A stretch of 64,000 nucleotides of DNA, taken from Pseudomonadota bacterium (GTDB lineage: Bacteria; Pseudomonadota; Alphaproteobacteria; Sphingomonadales; Sphingomonadaceae). The notes under the pieces were generated by a model that saw nothing but the letters and a program-made list of their open reading frames with translations, made no database searches and was not told the DNA's origin. The DNA lies in contig JAEXFD010000027.1 of assembly GCA_023400405.1 (NCBI GenBank), positions 1 through 64,000 on the forward strand. Direction: 5' to 3'. The translations under genes and the position numbers were made by a program. Below are positions 24,683 to 33,601 of this stretch, piece after piece. Position 1 is the stretch's first letter, and the number at the start of each line of letters is the position of its first letter.

Positions 24683-25563
24683 CGCTGCGCCTCCGGCTTT
24701 TGATAGATGGTGTGGCCGCAAGAGTGCATCTCGTTGGCGGCCGGCCCGATCAGGCGTTCGGAATGGCCGATATAGAGGTGCCCACCCGGTGCGAGCTGAT
24801 CGACGAAGCGCCTCTCCAGCTCTTCCTTCGCGGGATCGCCGAAATAGATCATCACGTTGCGGCAGAAGATTACGTCGAACTGCGCCCGCAACGGCCATTC
24901 GGCAAACAGGTTGAGCACGCGGGCGGTCACCAGCTGTCGCGCTTCCTCGGCCATCACGAACCCGCCGGGTGCAGGACGCATCCAGGTGTTGCGATAGGCT
25001 TCGGGGATGCCGCCGACGCCGTTTTCGGCGTAGAATCCGCGCTGGACGGATTCGACGACGTGCGGCGCGATGTCGGTTGCGAGCAGGCGGACATCGGCTT
25101 TGCGCAGCCAGGTTGCGGACGTGCGGTCCGGGCCCAGCAGGCACATCGCGATCGTGTACACTTCCTCGCCCGACGAGCAGCCCGCCGACCAGATCCGCAC
25201 CGGCCCCTGCTTGCGCTGGAGCACCGGCATCACCTGCTTGCGGAAGTGATCGAAATGATGCGGCTCGCGGAAGAAATGCGTGTGGTTGGTGGTGAGCGCC
25301 ACCACCATCGTGTGCCGTTCTTCCGGATCGTTCTGGACCAGCGCGACATAGTCGCTGAACCGGTTCAGCCCGTGCTCGCGCAGCCGCCGCCCGAGGCGTG
25401 ACTGGACGAGAGTCGTCTTCGCCTCGCTCAGCTGGATGCGCGCATCCTCGTGCATGATCGCGGCGATGGCGGCGAAGTCACGCGGCGTGAGCTCCGCATT
25501 GTGATGCGCCGCTAGGCCTGTCGTGCCGCCGGCCAGCGCCGCGGCGCTGCCGGCGCCGCTCAT
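24679..25563 (-). CDS. cheR: Chemoreceptor methyltransferase CheR
   Basis: CheR methylates receptor glutamates using S-adenosylmethionine. The 294-residue product has the N-terminal helical domain (SRLGRRLREHGL), the active region TTNHTHFFREPHHFDHF, the SAM motif WSAGCSSGEEVYTIAM and FDVIFCRNVMIYF. The first 25 residues are Ala/Gly-rich. Two chemoreceptors encoded in this window end in a CheR-docking-like pentapeptide. Confidence 0.96.
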   Translation of the reverse strand: MSGAGSAAALAGGTTGLAAHHNAELTPRDFAAIAAIMHEDARIQLSEAKTTLVQSRLGRRLREHGLNRFSDYVALVQNDPEERHTMVVALTTNHTHFFREPHHFDHFRKQVMPVLQRKQGPVRIWSAGCSSGEEVYTIAMCLLGPDRTSATWLRKADVRLLATDIAPHVVESVQRGFYAENGVGGIPEAYRNTWMRPAPGGFVMAEEARQLVTARVLNLFAEWPLRAQFDVIFCRNVMIYFGDPAKEELERRFVDQLAPGGHLYIGHSERLIGPAANEMHSCGHTIYQKPEAQR

Positions 25564-26057
25564 GCCGCCAGGTCCAGGTGGCGCGTGAGGCTGAGCGAGT
25601 CGAGGTCGAGGAGCAGCACCATGGTGCCGCGCTCGTCGCGCGTGCCGTCGCGCTGCCGCATCGCGATGCGGACCAGGCCGGCGATGACGCTTTCCTCGAT
25701 CGTCTCGATTTCGGGCGCGGGCTGGATGTCGCCGGCGCCGATCGCGACGATGTCGTTGACTTCATCGACCAGGAAGCCCGCCTGGCGCCCGGCAATGTTG
25801 ACCACGAGGATGCACGAGCGCGGGTGGATCGTGCTCGCTTCCCAGCCCAGCCTCTCGGCCAGGCCGACCACGGGCACGACATTGCCGCGCAGATTGGTCA
25901 CGCCCTTGATGAAGCCGGGCACGTTGGGAAGCGGGGTGGGATCCTCCCACTCGCGGATTTCGATCAGCGCGCGCATGTCGATCCCGAAGGTCTGCGAACC
26001 CAGCGAGAAGGTGACGATCTTGCGGTCGGTTGCGGTGTCGGTGTCGGTGGTGGTCAT
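25560..26057 (-). CDS. cheW: Chemotaxis coupling protein CheW
   Basis: CheW links receptors to CheA. The 165-residue product has the family blocks IVTFSLGSQTFGIDMRALIEI, LPNVPGFIKGVTNLRGNVVPVV cut in two at GV/TN, and ILVVNIAGRQAGFLVDEVND. It lies between cheA and cheR, with four-base overlaps on each side. Confidence 0.96.
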   Translation of the reverse strand: MTTTDTDTATDRKIVTFSLGSQTFGIDMRALIEIREWEDPTPLPNVPGFIKGVTNLRGNVVPVVGLAERLGWEASTIHPRSCILVVNIAGRQAGFLVDEVNDIVAIGAGDIQPAPEIETIEESVIAGLVRIAMRQRDGTRDERGTMVLLLDLDSLSLTRHLDLAA

Positions 26058-28243
26058 GCTGCCATTCCTTTCGGTGCGTAGCGGGTGGTGGAGGCGGCCA
26101 GCGCCTCGATGTCGAGGATCAGCGCGATCGAGCCGTCACCCAGGATGGTGGCGCCGCCCAGTCCGCGGATCGGGTGCAGGTTCTGGTCGAGGCTCTTGAT
26201 CACGACCTCGCGGCGATCGTCGATCGTATCGACGACGAGCCCGACCTTGCCCGAGGCTTCGCTCTCGACGATCACCACGAGCGAGTCTTCCACCGCGCGA
26301 TCGTCGTTGAGGCCGAAGATCTCGGTCGCGCGCTTCACCGGCACATATTCGCCGCGCATGTCGATCACTTCGCTGTGCGGCGCCGTGCGCTTGACCTGGC
26401 CCGGTTCCGGCTGGACGGTTTCGAGGACGTGGGTCAGCGGCAGCACGAAGCGCTGGCCGGCGAGGCGCACGATCATCCCGTCGAGGATCGCCAGCGTCAG
26501 CGGCAGGATCATCGTGAAGGTCGTGCCCTCGCCCGGCACCGAGTGAATCTCCACCCGGCCGCCCAGCGCCTCGACGTTCGAGCGCACCACGTCCATGCCG
26601 ACGCCGCGGCCGGAGATGTTCGAGATCGTCTCGGCGGTCGAGAAGCCCGGTGCGCAGATGAGCTGGTCGATTTCCTCGTTGCTGAGCTGGGCATCGGCGG
26701 AAATGATGCCCTTCTCGATGGCCTTGGCCTTGACCCGCTCGCGGTTGATGCCGCGGCCATCGTCCTGGACGCGCACGAAGATCCGCGCGCCGCGTTGCTC
26801 GGCGGAAAGCTTGATCGTTCCCGCAGGCGGCTTTCCGGCGGCAATGCGCTCCTCGGGGCCTTCCAGGCCATGGTCCGCGGCGTTGCGGATCATGTGAGTC
26901 AGCGGATCGCCGATCTTCTCGATGACGCCCTTGTCGACTTCGGTCGTCTCGCCATAGGTCTCGAGATTGATCGTCTTGCCGGTCTCGACCGACAGGTCGC
27001 GCAGCATCCGCGGCACGCGGCTGAACGCCTGCCGGATCGGCTGGGCGCGAAGCGACATGACATTGTCCTGGATCTGCCGGGTCAGCCGGGCGAGCTCGGG
27101 CAGCTCCACGCGCTGGCGATCGGCCGGCGAGAGCCGGTCGGCCAGGATCGAATTGCGGATCACCAGCTCGCCGACGAGGTTGAGCAGCAGGTCGAGCTTG
27201 CCCAGGTCGACGCGGATCGTCTGTCCAGCATCGCTCGAAGCCTTGGCCGGTGCCGATGCCGCCGCGGCCATTTCGGCGGGAGAGGCCGAGGCAGCGGCGA
27301 TGGCCGCAACCACCTTCTCCATGTTGGCGGCGAGATCGTCGACGGCGGCGGTCACCGGCGTGAACGGAATCTCGTCCTCCTCGTCCTTCTCCTCGATCGC
27401 CGCGGCCGGAGCATTGTCGGCTTCGCGGCCGACCTCGATCAGCGAATCCGGCGCGACGAAATCGAAGCAGTCGCTGATGTCGCTCTGAGCGACTTCAGCC
27501 GGGAGGCGGAGCGTCCAGGTGACATAGGCGTCCTCTGGATCGAGCTCGCGCAGCGGCGGCAATGCCGAGACGTCCACCGCGACGATCTCGCCCCCGAGCG
27601 CTTCGAGCTCGCGGATGGTGAGCAGCGGCTCGCCGGCATTGGCGAGGGCGCCGCGCGACGGCCGGAAGACCACGCGCCAGGCCGGCTCCGCCGGCGCTGC
27701 GGCCGGCGCCTCGAAATCGTCGAGCGACACCCCGACGGGGACGAAGCCGAACTCGTCCGCTTCATCCGCTGCGGCCGCCGGTGCCGGCTCGGGTGTCTCC
27801 GCCTCCACCGGAGCAACGGCGGAGGCAGAGTTCGCCACGAGCGCGCCGTCATCGGCGCCCTTGTTGGTCAGCACCGCTTCGAGCGCATCGAGCGCCGCCT
27901 GGTCGGCCGGTCGCGGGGCGAGCCCCTTCGCGGCGGCGACGTGGTCCGACAAGATGTCGAACGAGCTCAGCATCACCTTGATGACGCCGGGCGTGGGCGG
28001 GATCTTGCCGCCGCGCACTTCGTCGAGCACATTCTCGAACTTGTGGGCGAAGGCGGTGAGGTCGGTATGGCCGAACGCCCCGGCGCCGCCCTTGATCGAG
28101 TGGACGGCGCGGAACACGCCGGCGATCACTTCAGACGAAGTGTCGCCCGCCTGCATCGCCGACAGGCCCTCCTCGGCCGTGACCAGCCCCTCGGCGCATT
28201 CTTCGAAGAAGATCGCCTGGATTTCGTCGAACTCGTCGCTCAC
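26054..28243 (-). CDS. cheA: Chemotaxis histidine kinase CheA
   Basis: CheA phosphorylates CheY and CheB in response to receptor state. The 729-residue protein has an N-terminal HPt domain (phosphorylation His in AVHSIKGGAGAFG), an acidic linker/P2-like region (about 130-310), the P3 dimerisation helices (LNLVGELVIRNSILADRL), the ATPase domain (HMIRNAADHGLE; DDGRGIN; GRGVGMDVVRSNV) and a C-terminal CheW-like domain. The GTG at 28243 overlaps the cheY stop codon (GTGA) and is preferred over the GTG at 28249. Confidence 0.96.
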   Translation of the reverse strand: MSDEFDEIQAIFFEECAEGLVTAEEGLSAMQAGDTSSEVIAGVFRAVHSIKGGAGAFGHTDLTAFAHKFENVLDEVRGGKIPPTPGVIKVMLSSFDILSDHVAAAKGLAPRPADQAALDALEAVLTNKGADDGALVANSASAVAPVEAETPEPAPAAAADEADEFGFVPVGVSLDDFEAPAAAPAEPAWRVVFRPSRGALANAGEPLLTIRELEALGGEIVAVDVSALPPLRELDPEDAYVTWTLRLPAEVAQSDISDCFDFVAPDSLIEVGREADNAPAAAIEEKDEEDEIPFTPVTAAVDDLAANMEKVVAAIAAASASPAEMAAAASAPAKASSDAGQTIRVDLGKLDLLLNLVGELVIRNSILADRLSPADRQRVELPELARLTRQIQDNVMSLRAQPIRQAFSRVPRMLRDLSVETGKTINLETYGETTEVDKGVIEKIGDPLTHMIRNAADHGLEGPEERIAAGKPPAGTIKLSAEQRGARIFVRVQDDGRGINRERVKAKAIEKGIISADAQLSNEEIDQLICAPGFSTAETISNISGRGVGMDVVRSNVEALGGRVEIHSVPGEGTTFTMILPLTLAILDGMIVRLAGQRFVLPLTHVLETVQPEPGQVKRTAPHSEVIDMRGEYVPVKRATEIFGLNDDRAVEDSLVVIVESEASGKVGLVVDTIDDRREVVIKSLDQNLHPIRGLGGATILGDGSIALILDIEALAASTTRYAPKGMAA

Positions 28244-28605
28244 GGGCACACGCGGCGGATCGCCGCCCCCAGCTTGGTGGCTTCGAACGGCTTGGTGATC
28301 CAGCCGGTCGCGCCGGCTTCACGGGCGCGGGCCTTCTTCTCGTCCGAGAATTCGGTCGACAGCACCAGGATCGGCGTGCCCTTGAACTCGCCCACGCCAC
28401 GCACCGCCTCGATCAGCTCGAAGCCGTCCATCTTGGGCATGTTGATGTCGGTGATCAGCAGGTCGGGCTTGACCTCGTGCATCCGCTCGAGCCCGTGCTG
28501 GCCGTCATTGGCGCTTTCGATGCGAAAGCCCTGGGCGGTCAGCGACGTCTTGAGCAGCATGCGCATGCTGGCCGAGTCATCGACGGTAAGGATCAACTTG
28601 CTCAC
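28240..28605 (-). CDS. cheY: CheY response regulator (copy before cheA)
   Basis: The 121-residue receiver has VDDSASMRMLL, the phosphorylation Asp in ITDINMPKMDGFEL, a Ser in VLSTEFSD and the Lys in WITKPFE. The start is GTG at 28605, overlapping the STAS gene stop codon (GTGA). Alphaproteobacterial che operons commonly carry two CheY proteins, one for the motor and one as a phosphate sink; which is which cannot be told here. Confidence 0.94.
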   Translation of the reverse strand: MSKLILTVDDSASMRMLLKTSLTAQGFRIESANDGQHGLERMHEVKPDLLITDINMPKMDGFELIEAVRGVGEFKGTPILVLSTEFSDEKKARAREAGATGWITKPFEATKLGAAIRRVCP

Positions 28606-28919
28606 TGGACGTCTCCGGTTTCGAGTCCGATCGCGGTGCCGAGGCGGCAAGCGTTCACGCGATCGACAAAGGCTTGGCTGGGGTTGAGGAAGGAAAGGTC
28701 GAGGCCGGCGCTCACCGCCTCGCTGCGTGCGGCGACGAGCACCTGGAGCACCGCTTGGCCGACGCTCTCGACCTGCGACGCGTCGATTTCGATCGCGTCG
28801 TCCTGGTCCATTGCGGCGATCAGGCGCGCGCGCAGGCCGTCGGCCGTCACGGTCGTGCCATGGGCGGGCAGGCGAAGGCCGGTGTCTTCGGCCTCAGGCA
28901 GTGGCAGGGGTGAGTCCAT
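28602..28919 (-). CDS. STAS-domain protein in the chemotaxis operon
   Basis: The 105-residue protein resembles an anti-sigma-antagonist/STAS fold: a strand with VTADGLRARL, IEIDASQVESVGQAVLQVLVAA and LDLSFLNPSQAFVDRV. The usual phosphorylated Ser position reads ESVGQ, so it may not be phosphorylated. It starts at ATG 28919, 26 bases inside the end of motA. STAS genes in this place are known next to cheY/cheA in several alphaproteobacteria; the partner is unknown. Confidence 0.8.
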   Translation of the reverse strand: MDSPLPLPEAEDTGLRLPAHGTTVTADGLRARLIAAMDQDDAIEIDASQVESVGQAVLQVLVAARSEAVSAGLDLSFLNPSQAFVDRVNACRLGTAIGLETGDVQ

Positions 28920-29778
28920 TCTTCGCCTCATCGAGTGCAGTTTCGAGTTGCTGGAAGGTCGGCGCATAGGCCGACGGCGTCATGCGGCGCGCGATCTCGA
29001 TCGCGACCTGGACAGGCTGGTGCTGGGCGTAGGCGACGATCGCGGTCTTCACGATGCCGAAGGGCTGGCCATCGGATTCGATCGTCTCGAGCAGCTTGGC
29101 GGCGAGCGGGCCCACCACGCAATAGCTGAGCAGCACGCCCATGAAGGTTCCGACCAGCGCGCCGCCGATCATCGCGCCCAGGATCTCGGTCGGCTGGTCG
29201 ATCGAGCCCATCGTCTTGATCACGCCCAGCACCGCGGCGACGATGCCGATCGCGGGAAGGCCGTCGGCCATGATCTGCAGCGCGTGCTGCGGGCCGGCCT
29301 CTTCGTGATGGTGCTTCTCGATATCGGCTTCCATCGCCGCTTCGATCTGATGCGGATCCTCGAAATTCACCGTCATCATCCGCAGATAGTCGCAGATGAA
29401 CTCGACCAGGTGATGGTCCTTGAGGATGCGCGGATAGGGCTTGAAGAGGTCGCTTTCCTCGGGCTGGTCGAGATGCGGCTCGAGCGCGGTGGCGCCGCCC
29501 TTCTTGAAGGTGCTGAGGATGGAGAAGAGCAGCGTCAGCAGGTCCTTATAGTCCGCGGCCTTCCAGCGCGGGCCTTTGAACGCCCGGACGATGCCGCCGA
29601 ACGCCTTCTTCACCGTCGGCATCGAATTGCCGACGATGAACGCGCCGATCGCAGCGCCGACGATCGCCATCAGCTCGTGCGGGGCAGCCTCGGCGATGAT
29701 CTCGAACTTGCCGCCCGACATCACGAAGCTGCCGAACACGCATCCGAGAATGATGATGAAACCTACGCCGTTCAGCAT
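28894..29778 (-). CDS. motA: Flagellar stator protein MotA
   Basis: MotA forms the five-subunit ring around MotB and pushes on FliG. The 294-residue product has four membrane helices (about 2-20, 36-55, 170-190 and 203-225), the charged cytoplasmic loop with PYPRILKDHHLVEFICDYLR, and the conserved GLPAIGIVAAVLGVIKTMG with the Pro that couples ion flow to torque. It is the first gene of the che-motB-fliL operon and follows a CCTATAAT box. Confidence 0.96.
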   Translation of the reverse strand: MLNGVGFIIILGCVFGSFVMSGGKFEIIAEAAPHELMAIVGAAIGAFIVGNSMPTVKKAFGGIVRAFKGPRWKAADYKDLLTLLFSILSTFKKGGATALEPHLDQPEESDLFKPYPRILKDHHLVEFICDYLRMMTVNFEDPHQIEAAMEADIEKHHHEEAGPQHALQIMADGLPAIGIVAAVLGVIKTMGSIDQPTEILGAMIGGALVGTFMGVLLSYCVVGPLAAKLLETIESDGQPFGIVKTAIVAYAQHQPVQVAIEIARRMTPSAYAPTFQQLETALDEAKNGLTPATA

Positions 29779-29813
29779 GTCAGCAGCCGTTCATGTCCCT
29801 GGTCGTTTCCAGA

Positions 29814-29821
29814 ATTATAGG
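29814..29821 (-). promoter_or_regulatory. CCTATAAT box upstream of motA
   Basis: The minus strand reads TCCTATAATTCTGG, 35 bases before the motA ATG and in the 80-base gap after the upstream methyltransferase-like gene. It is the only such box for the next 8.8 kb, so it probably drives the whole motA-che-motB-fliL unit. Confidence 0.6.
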
Positions 29822-29858
29822 ATGGAAACAGGCGGTGAGATCGCGGTGTCCGGATTTC

Positions 29859-30671
29859 TCAGGCCGCCTGGCGGTCCTGCCATTCGATGACCGCGAGATA
29901 ATTGCGCAGCCGATTGCGCTCGAGCGCGGCGATCAGCGGATTGTCGTGATAGGGGTGGACGAGCTGGGCGACGTCCGCCGCCCAGGGGGCGCTCGCATCG
30001 AACAGGATGCCGAGCCCGAACACGGCTGGAATATGGGCCCAGGCGAGCGGCCGATCCTCGCTACGGGCGCCGGCGAGGAAATCCTCGATCGCGGTCAGTA
30101 CGCCGTTGCGCGGACCGCCCTCGTGCAGCGCCCAGGCGAAATTGCCGCCGCCGCGAAAGCCGCGGCCCGGATGGGCCTCGGGATCGTCGAGCATCACGCC
30201 GACGTCGTAGCTATAGGGGTGGCGCCACTCCTCCGGGATCTGCTGCGGCGCGTAGTAGAAGTCGCGCCGGGCGCAGGGCCAGCTCACGTCGTGCAGAATC
30301 GCGAGCAGTGGCTTGTCGTCGCGGCGCGCCAACGCGTCGGCGATCTGCAGCTCGCGCAGCACGGTATAATAGTTGTGATCGCCGTCGATCACCCAGGCAT
30401 CGATATCGGCGAGGCGGGGCATCGCCTCGATGCTGGTGGCGGGCACGTGCTCGATCGACGGGCACTGCGTTGCCCAGTCGAGGAACTCGGGCTGGGGCGC
30501 GGGATCGATGCTGGTCAGCTTGCCGTCCATGGCTTGGGCATAGGCAGCCAGCTGCTGGGACATCCCCCCGAATTCCGCGCCGATCTCCGCCAGCTGACGA
30601 GCCTGAGCGGCGTGGAGGCAGCCGAGGATGATGTCCGAAAATTCGGACATGGAATGGATGAGCAGCGTCAT
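29859..30671 (-). CDS. Class I methyltransferase-like protein in a motility-linked pair
   Basis: The 270-residue protein resembles the Methyltransferase_24 type: IDAWVIDGDHNYYTVLRELQIAD corresponds to the VDGDHSYE block of that fold (shown here from IDAW to RELQ). It is followed by ILHDVSWPCARRDFYY. The N-terminal glycine-rich SAM loop is not clear. The ATG at 30671 overlaps the stop codon of the HAD gene, so the two form an operon under a CCTATAAG box. Modification of flagellin or of a surface glycan is a reasonable guess, not shown. Confidence 0.6.
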   Translation of the reverse strand: MTLLIHSMSEFSDIILGCLHAAQARQLAEIGAEFGGMSQQLAAYAQAMDGKLTSIDPAPQPEFLDWATQCPSIEHVPATSIEAMPRLADIDAWVIDGDHNYYTVLRELQIADALARRDDKPLLAILHDVSWPCARRDFYYAPQQIPEEWRHPYSYDVGVMLDDPEAHPGRGFRGGGNFAWALHEGGPRNGVLTAIEDFLAGARSEDRPLAWAHIPAVFGLGILFDASAPWAADVAQLVHPYHDNPLIAALERNRLRNYLAVIEWQDRQAA

Positions 30672-33067
30672 GCGGAGACTCCCGGGGCATGGGCAAGCGC
30701 GGCGTGCGGCATGTTCGGTTGCACCTGGCGCGCCGCGAGCGGCCGAAAGACGAGGGCCAGCATCATCGGCCGGTCGTCGCGACGCGGCGGCGGCGGCACC
30801 ATCATGAAGGCGAACTCGTTCTTGCACTGGAACAAGTGCGGAGCGACTTGCTCCATATCCTCGAGCGACGGGCGGGCCTCGATTTCATCTTCCCCGGGGC
30901 GCTGCTTGTCGCTGAGGAAGCGTTCGACCGGCATGAAGCAGGCGCTGTCCACCTGCAGCCAGTCGTAGAGCTGGCCGAACTGCACGCCGACCGAGAAGCG
31001 GCAGTCGCCGACCGGGATCGGCGCCAGATAATAGCCGTCATGGGTCGGCGTCGCCGTCACGGTGCCGGTCGAGACCTGGTTGCCGTCGGCAATGATCAGC
31101 GGCAGCGAAATCGACTGGTCGACGAAATCGGCATATTTGAGCGGCAGGCCGAAACGACGATGGGCCAACAGGCTGAGCTTGAGCGACAAGCCCTCGCCAT
31201 GCAGCTCGGCGGGAAGGTACATCCGTTCGGAGCCCTTCATGTAGAAGAGGCCGCGCTGGCGCAGGCCGCGCTTGGCGATCGCGGGATCGAACAGCGATAC
31301 GGTTTCGTCGACGCCCAGATTGACGTCATGCTCGAACTGCGAAAGCGTCTCGAGCTCTTGCGCGAGCGGCACGAACATCAGCCGTCCGAGCACGCCCGCT
31401 GTGGCGCGGCGCCACATCTGGAGGGCGTCGGGTTCGAAGCGGCGGATCACGTCGCGGTTCGCAGCGGCGGCGAAACGCAGGCACCCTTTCTGGACGCGCT
31501 CGCGCACGTCCGACTGGCGCGACTTGATGCTGTTGCCGCGACGGATCGGCGTGCCGTCGGCCGCATAGTCGATCACCGAGCCCTGGGCCGCGGTGCACAG
31601 CTGCTCGATGACCGCGACGTTGCCGCACAGCGCCTCGAGCGTCGCCGCGTCATAATGGTCGTGGCCGAGAAAGCCCTTCTTGTCATAGCCGGTGCGGAGC
31701 TGCTCGCGCAGCAGCAGGTAGCGCCCGGCGACCTCGACGCCGAGCGCACGGCGCAGCACCGGCTCGATCTCGTTCTGGACCGAGCCGTTATAGCCGAGAT
31801 CGACCAGCATCAGCGTGTCGCCGGGCTTGGGATCGACCGTCGCGCGCAGGTGCGCGATCATGCGATCGGCGAAGCCGTGCGACGCCTTGAGGATGCGCCG
31901 CATCCGCTGCGGCGTGCGGATCGCGCGCAGGAAGGCGGCGGGGCGGCCATGCTCCTTCATCAGCATCGCCACTTCCGCCTTGGGCAGCAGCAATTGCTGC
32001 GCGACCGCCCGCAGATCGCCGCCCATCTCGTTCTGGAGATAGCGTTCGACGGCGGCCTCGTCGGTGAAGGCGGCGGCGGTCGCAGTGAAACGGCTGATCT
32101 CGACGGCGTGGCCATGCCCGCCATGCACCTCATGGACGCGCAGCGGCAGGTGGCCATCGCGCATCAGGAACAGCGCGTGGACTGCGCCGCCATGCCGGGC
32201 ACGCAGCGCTTCGGCCTCCTTGGTGAGCCAGCGATCGAAACCGTGCAGGGCCGGACCCAGCGTGGTGAAGCCGAGGCGTTCGGCCGGATCGGTGATCTGC
32301 GGCTCTTCCGCGGCAAGCGTGGCGCGGTGAGGCTGGTGGGTGAGGGCGACGCCGTCCTCGGTCGGATGCAGCATCGCGCTGACTGCGGATTCGAGCCGCA
32401 GACGCTGCTCGGTCGCTTCAGAGAACTGGTCGAGGTGCAGCGTGTGCACCCCGAACGGCGCGACGCCTTCGACGTCGGCGTGGCGATTGTCGCCGATGTG
32501 GAGGATCGTTTCGGCCGGGACGCGCAGCGCCTTCAGCACATGACGATAAAGGCCTTCCCCCTTCGAATAGCCATAGGCGGACGAACAGAAGATCCGCCCG
32601 ATCAACCCCGCCACCTCGTCGCCCGCCGCCGCCGCGATCAGGCCGCGAAGCTGGTGCTCGTCGAGATAGGTATCGCTGACGATGATCGTCTCGATCCCGC
32701 GGCGCTTCGCCTCGCGCATCAGCGCAACGGTGGGGGCGAAGGCGAAGCAGTGGCGGGCCTCGGCGGCGAGCTCGTCGCGCACCGCCGCCGCGCGCACCTC
32801 CTTCGAGGCATTGGGCAGCAGCTCGCCATAGATCGCGTCGATATGCACTTCGTTGCGCAGCTTGCGCATCGCGGCGCCGGCGCGGGCGCGCTGCTCGGCC
32901 CATTGGCGCTGGGCGATCGTCGTCTCCGGCAGCACGCCGAACAGGTCGCGCGGCGCATGGGTGTCGCGCCAGAGCAGCGTATCGAAGCAGTCGAGCGAGA
33001 GCAGCGCAATGCCGTCGCGCCCATCGAGCGCGCGCGGCAGATCGTGCGGAAGGATCGTGTCGGCCAA
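30668..33067 (-). CDS. Large HAD-superfamily protein with a long unknown C-terminal region
   Basis: The 799-residue protein begins with a HAD-type hydrolase domain (about 18-230). Motif I reads LSLDCFDTLLWRD, motif II is in IETIIVSDTYLD and the acidic motif in HIGDNRHADVEG. The remaining 570 residues match no family I can name. They include LMLVDLGYNGSVQNEIEPVL and a beta-rich part near 640-740. Similar HAD-plus-unknown proteins occur in O-antigen and glycan clusters, so a role in flagellar or surface glycosylation is possible. The start is TTG at 33067 behind GGGGAATAGC. Confidence 0.7.
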   Translation of the reverse strand: MADTILPHDLPRALDGRDGIALLSLDCFDTLLWRDTHAPRDLFGVLPETTIAQRQWAEQRARAGAAMRKLRNEVHIDAIYGELLPNASKEVRAAAVRDELAAEARHCFAFAPTVALMREAKRRGIETIIVSDTYLDEHQLRGLIAAAAGDEVAGLIGRIFCSSAYGYSKGEGLYRHVLKALRVPAETILHIGDNRHADVEGVAPFGVHTLHLDQFSEATEQRLRLESAVSAMLHPTEDGVALTHQPHRATLAAEEPQITDPAERLGFTTLGPALHGFDRWLTKEAEALRARHGGAVHALFLMRDGHLPLRVHEVHGGHGHAVEISRFTATAAAFTDEAAVERYLQNEMGGDLRAVAQQLLLPKAEVAMLMKEHGRPAAFLRAIRTPQRMRRILKASHGFADRMIAHLRATVDPKPGDTLMLVDLGYNGSVQNEIEPVLRRALGVEVAGRYLLLREQLRTGYDKKGFLGHDHYDAATLEALCGNVAVIEQLCTAAQGSVIDYAADGTPIRRGNSIKSRQSDVRERVQKGCLRFAAAANRDVIRRFEPDALQMWRRATAGVLGRLMFVPLAQELETLSQFEHDVNLGVDETVSLFDPAIAKRGLRQRGLFYMKGSERMYLPAELHGEGLSLKLSLLAHRRFGLPLKYADFVDQSISLPLIIADGNQVSTGTVTATPTHDGYYLAPIPVGDCRFSVGVQFGQLYDWLQVDSACFMPVERFLSDKQRPGEDEIEARPSLEDMEQVAPHLFQCKNEFAFMMVPPPPRRDDRPMMLALVFRPLAARQVQPNMPHAALAHAPGVSA

Positions 33068-33111
33068 AGCTATTCCCCGGATGCGCGCGCCATTTCGGGG
33101 CGTGCACGAAT

Positions 33112-33119
33112 CTTATAGG
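33112..33119 (-). promoter_or_regulatory. CCTATAAG box upstream of the HAD gene
   Basis: The minus strand reads TTCCTATAAGATTC, 45 bases before the TTG start. It is the flgI variant (G in the last place) and lies back-to-back with the flaF box 29 bases away. Confidence 0.5.
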
Positions 33120-33147
33120 AAGGCTGCGGCTCGCGCGGTGAAATCGT

Positions 33148-33155
33148 CCTAGAAT
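33148..33155 (+). promoter_or_regulatory. CCTAGAAT box upstream of flaF
   Basis: The plus strand reads CCTAGAATGGGG, identical over 12 bases to the flgC box, 27 bases before the flaF ATG. Confidence 0.5.
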
Positions 33156-33181
33156 GGGGAGGTCAAGCAAATGGAGCCTGC

Positions 33182-33544
33182 ATGAGCCTCAATGCCTATC
33201 AAGCGGCCCGCTCTCGGGCCGAGACCCCGCGCGCCGCCGAACTGCGGCTGCTCGGGGAAATCACCGGCGAAATGATGCTGGCCGAAACCTCCGGCCTGAA
33301 GGGCGCGATGCTGATGCCGTCGCTCCATCGCAATCGCCAGATGTGGTCGGCCTTCTCTTCCGATTGCGGGGCGGCCGGCAACGGCCTGCCGATCGCGCTG
33401 CGTGCGCAGATCATCTCGCTCGCGCTCTGGGTGGACCGCTTCACCAGCGACGTGATCGCCGGGCGCGAGAAGATCCGCGACCTGATCGAACTCAACCGGA
33501 CCATCATGGAGGGCCTGGGCGCCAGCGAGCGCGCCGCGGCCTGA
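33182..33544 (+). CDS. flaF: Flagellin regulator/chaperone FlaF
   Basis: FlaF is an alphaproteobacterial protein needed for flagellin synthesis or secretion, acting with FlbT. The 120-residue product starts MSLNAYQAARSRAETPRAAE and has LWSAFSSDCGAAGNGLP-like sequence (MWSAFSSDCGAAGNGLPIAL), then LALWVDRFTSDVIAG and DLIELNRTIMEGL, all typical of the family. flbT and the flagellin genes are not in the window. A GGAGCC precedes the ATG. It is monocistronic, with a terminator 22 bases after its stop codon. Confidence 0.93.
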   Translation: MSLNAYQAARSRAETPRAAELRLLGEITGEMMLAETSGLKGAMLMPSLHRNRQMWSAFSSDCGAAGNGLPIALRAQIISLALWVDRFTSDVIAGREKIRDLIELNRTIMEGLGASERAAA

Positions 33545-33565
33545 CCCCACCATTCCCAAACGCTG

Positions 33566-33601
33566 AAGGGGCGTCCCGGCGAGAGCCGGGGCGCCCTTTT
33601 C
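33566..33601 (+). terminator. Terminator after flaF
   Basis: AAGGGGCGTCCCGGC pairs with GCCGGGGCGCCCTT around GAGA and is followed by TTTTCG. Confidence 0.85.

Noticed and set aside
26030..28687. 885-codon plus-strand ORF opposite cheA
   Set aside because: Antisense to all CheA motifs; only the high GC content keeps it open.
30689..33118. 809-codon plus-strand ORF opposite the HAD gene
   Set aside because: The minus frame has HAD motifs, a promoter box and operon overlap; the plus frame has none.
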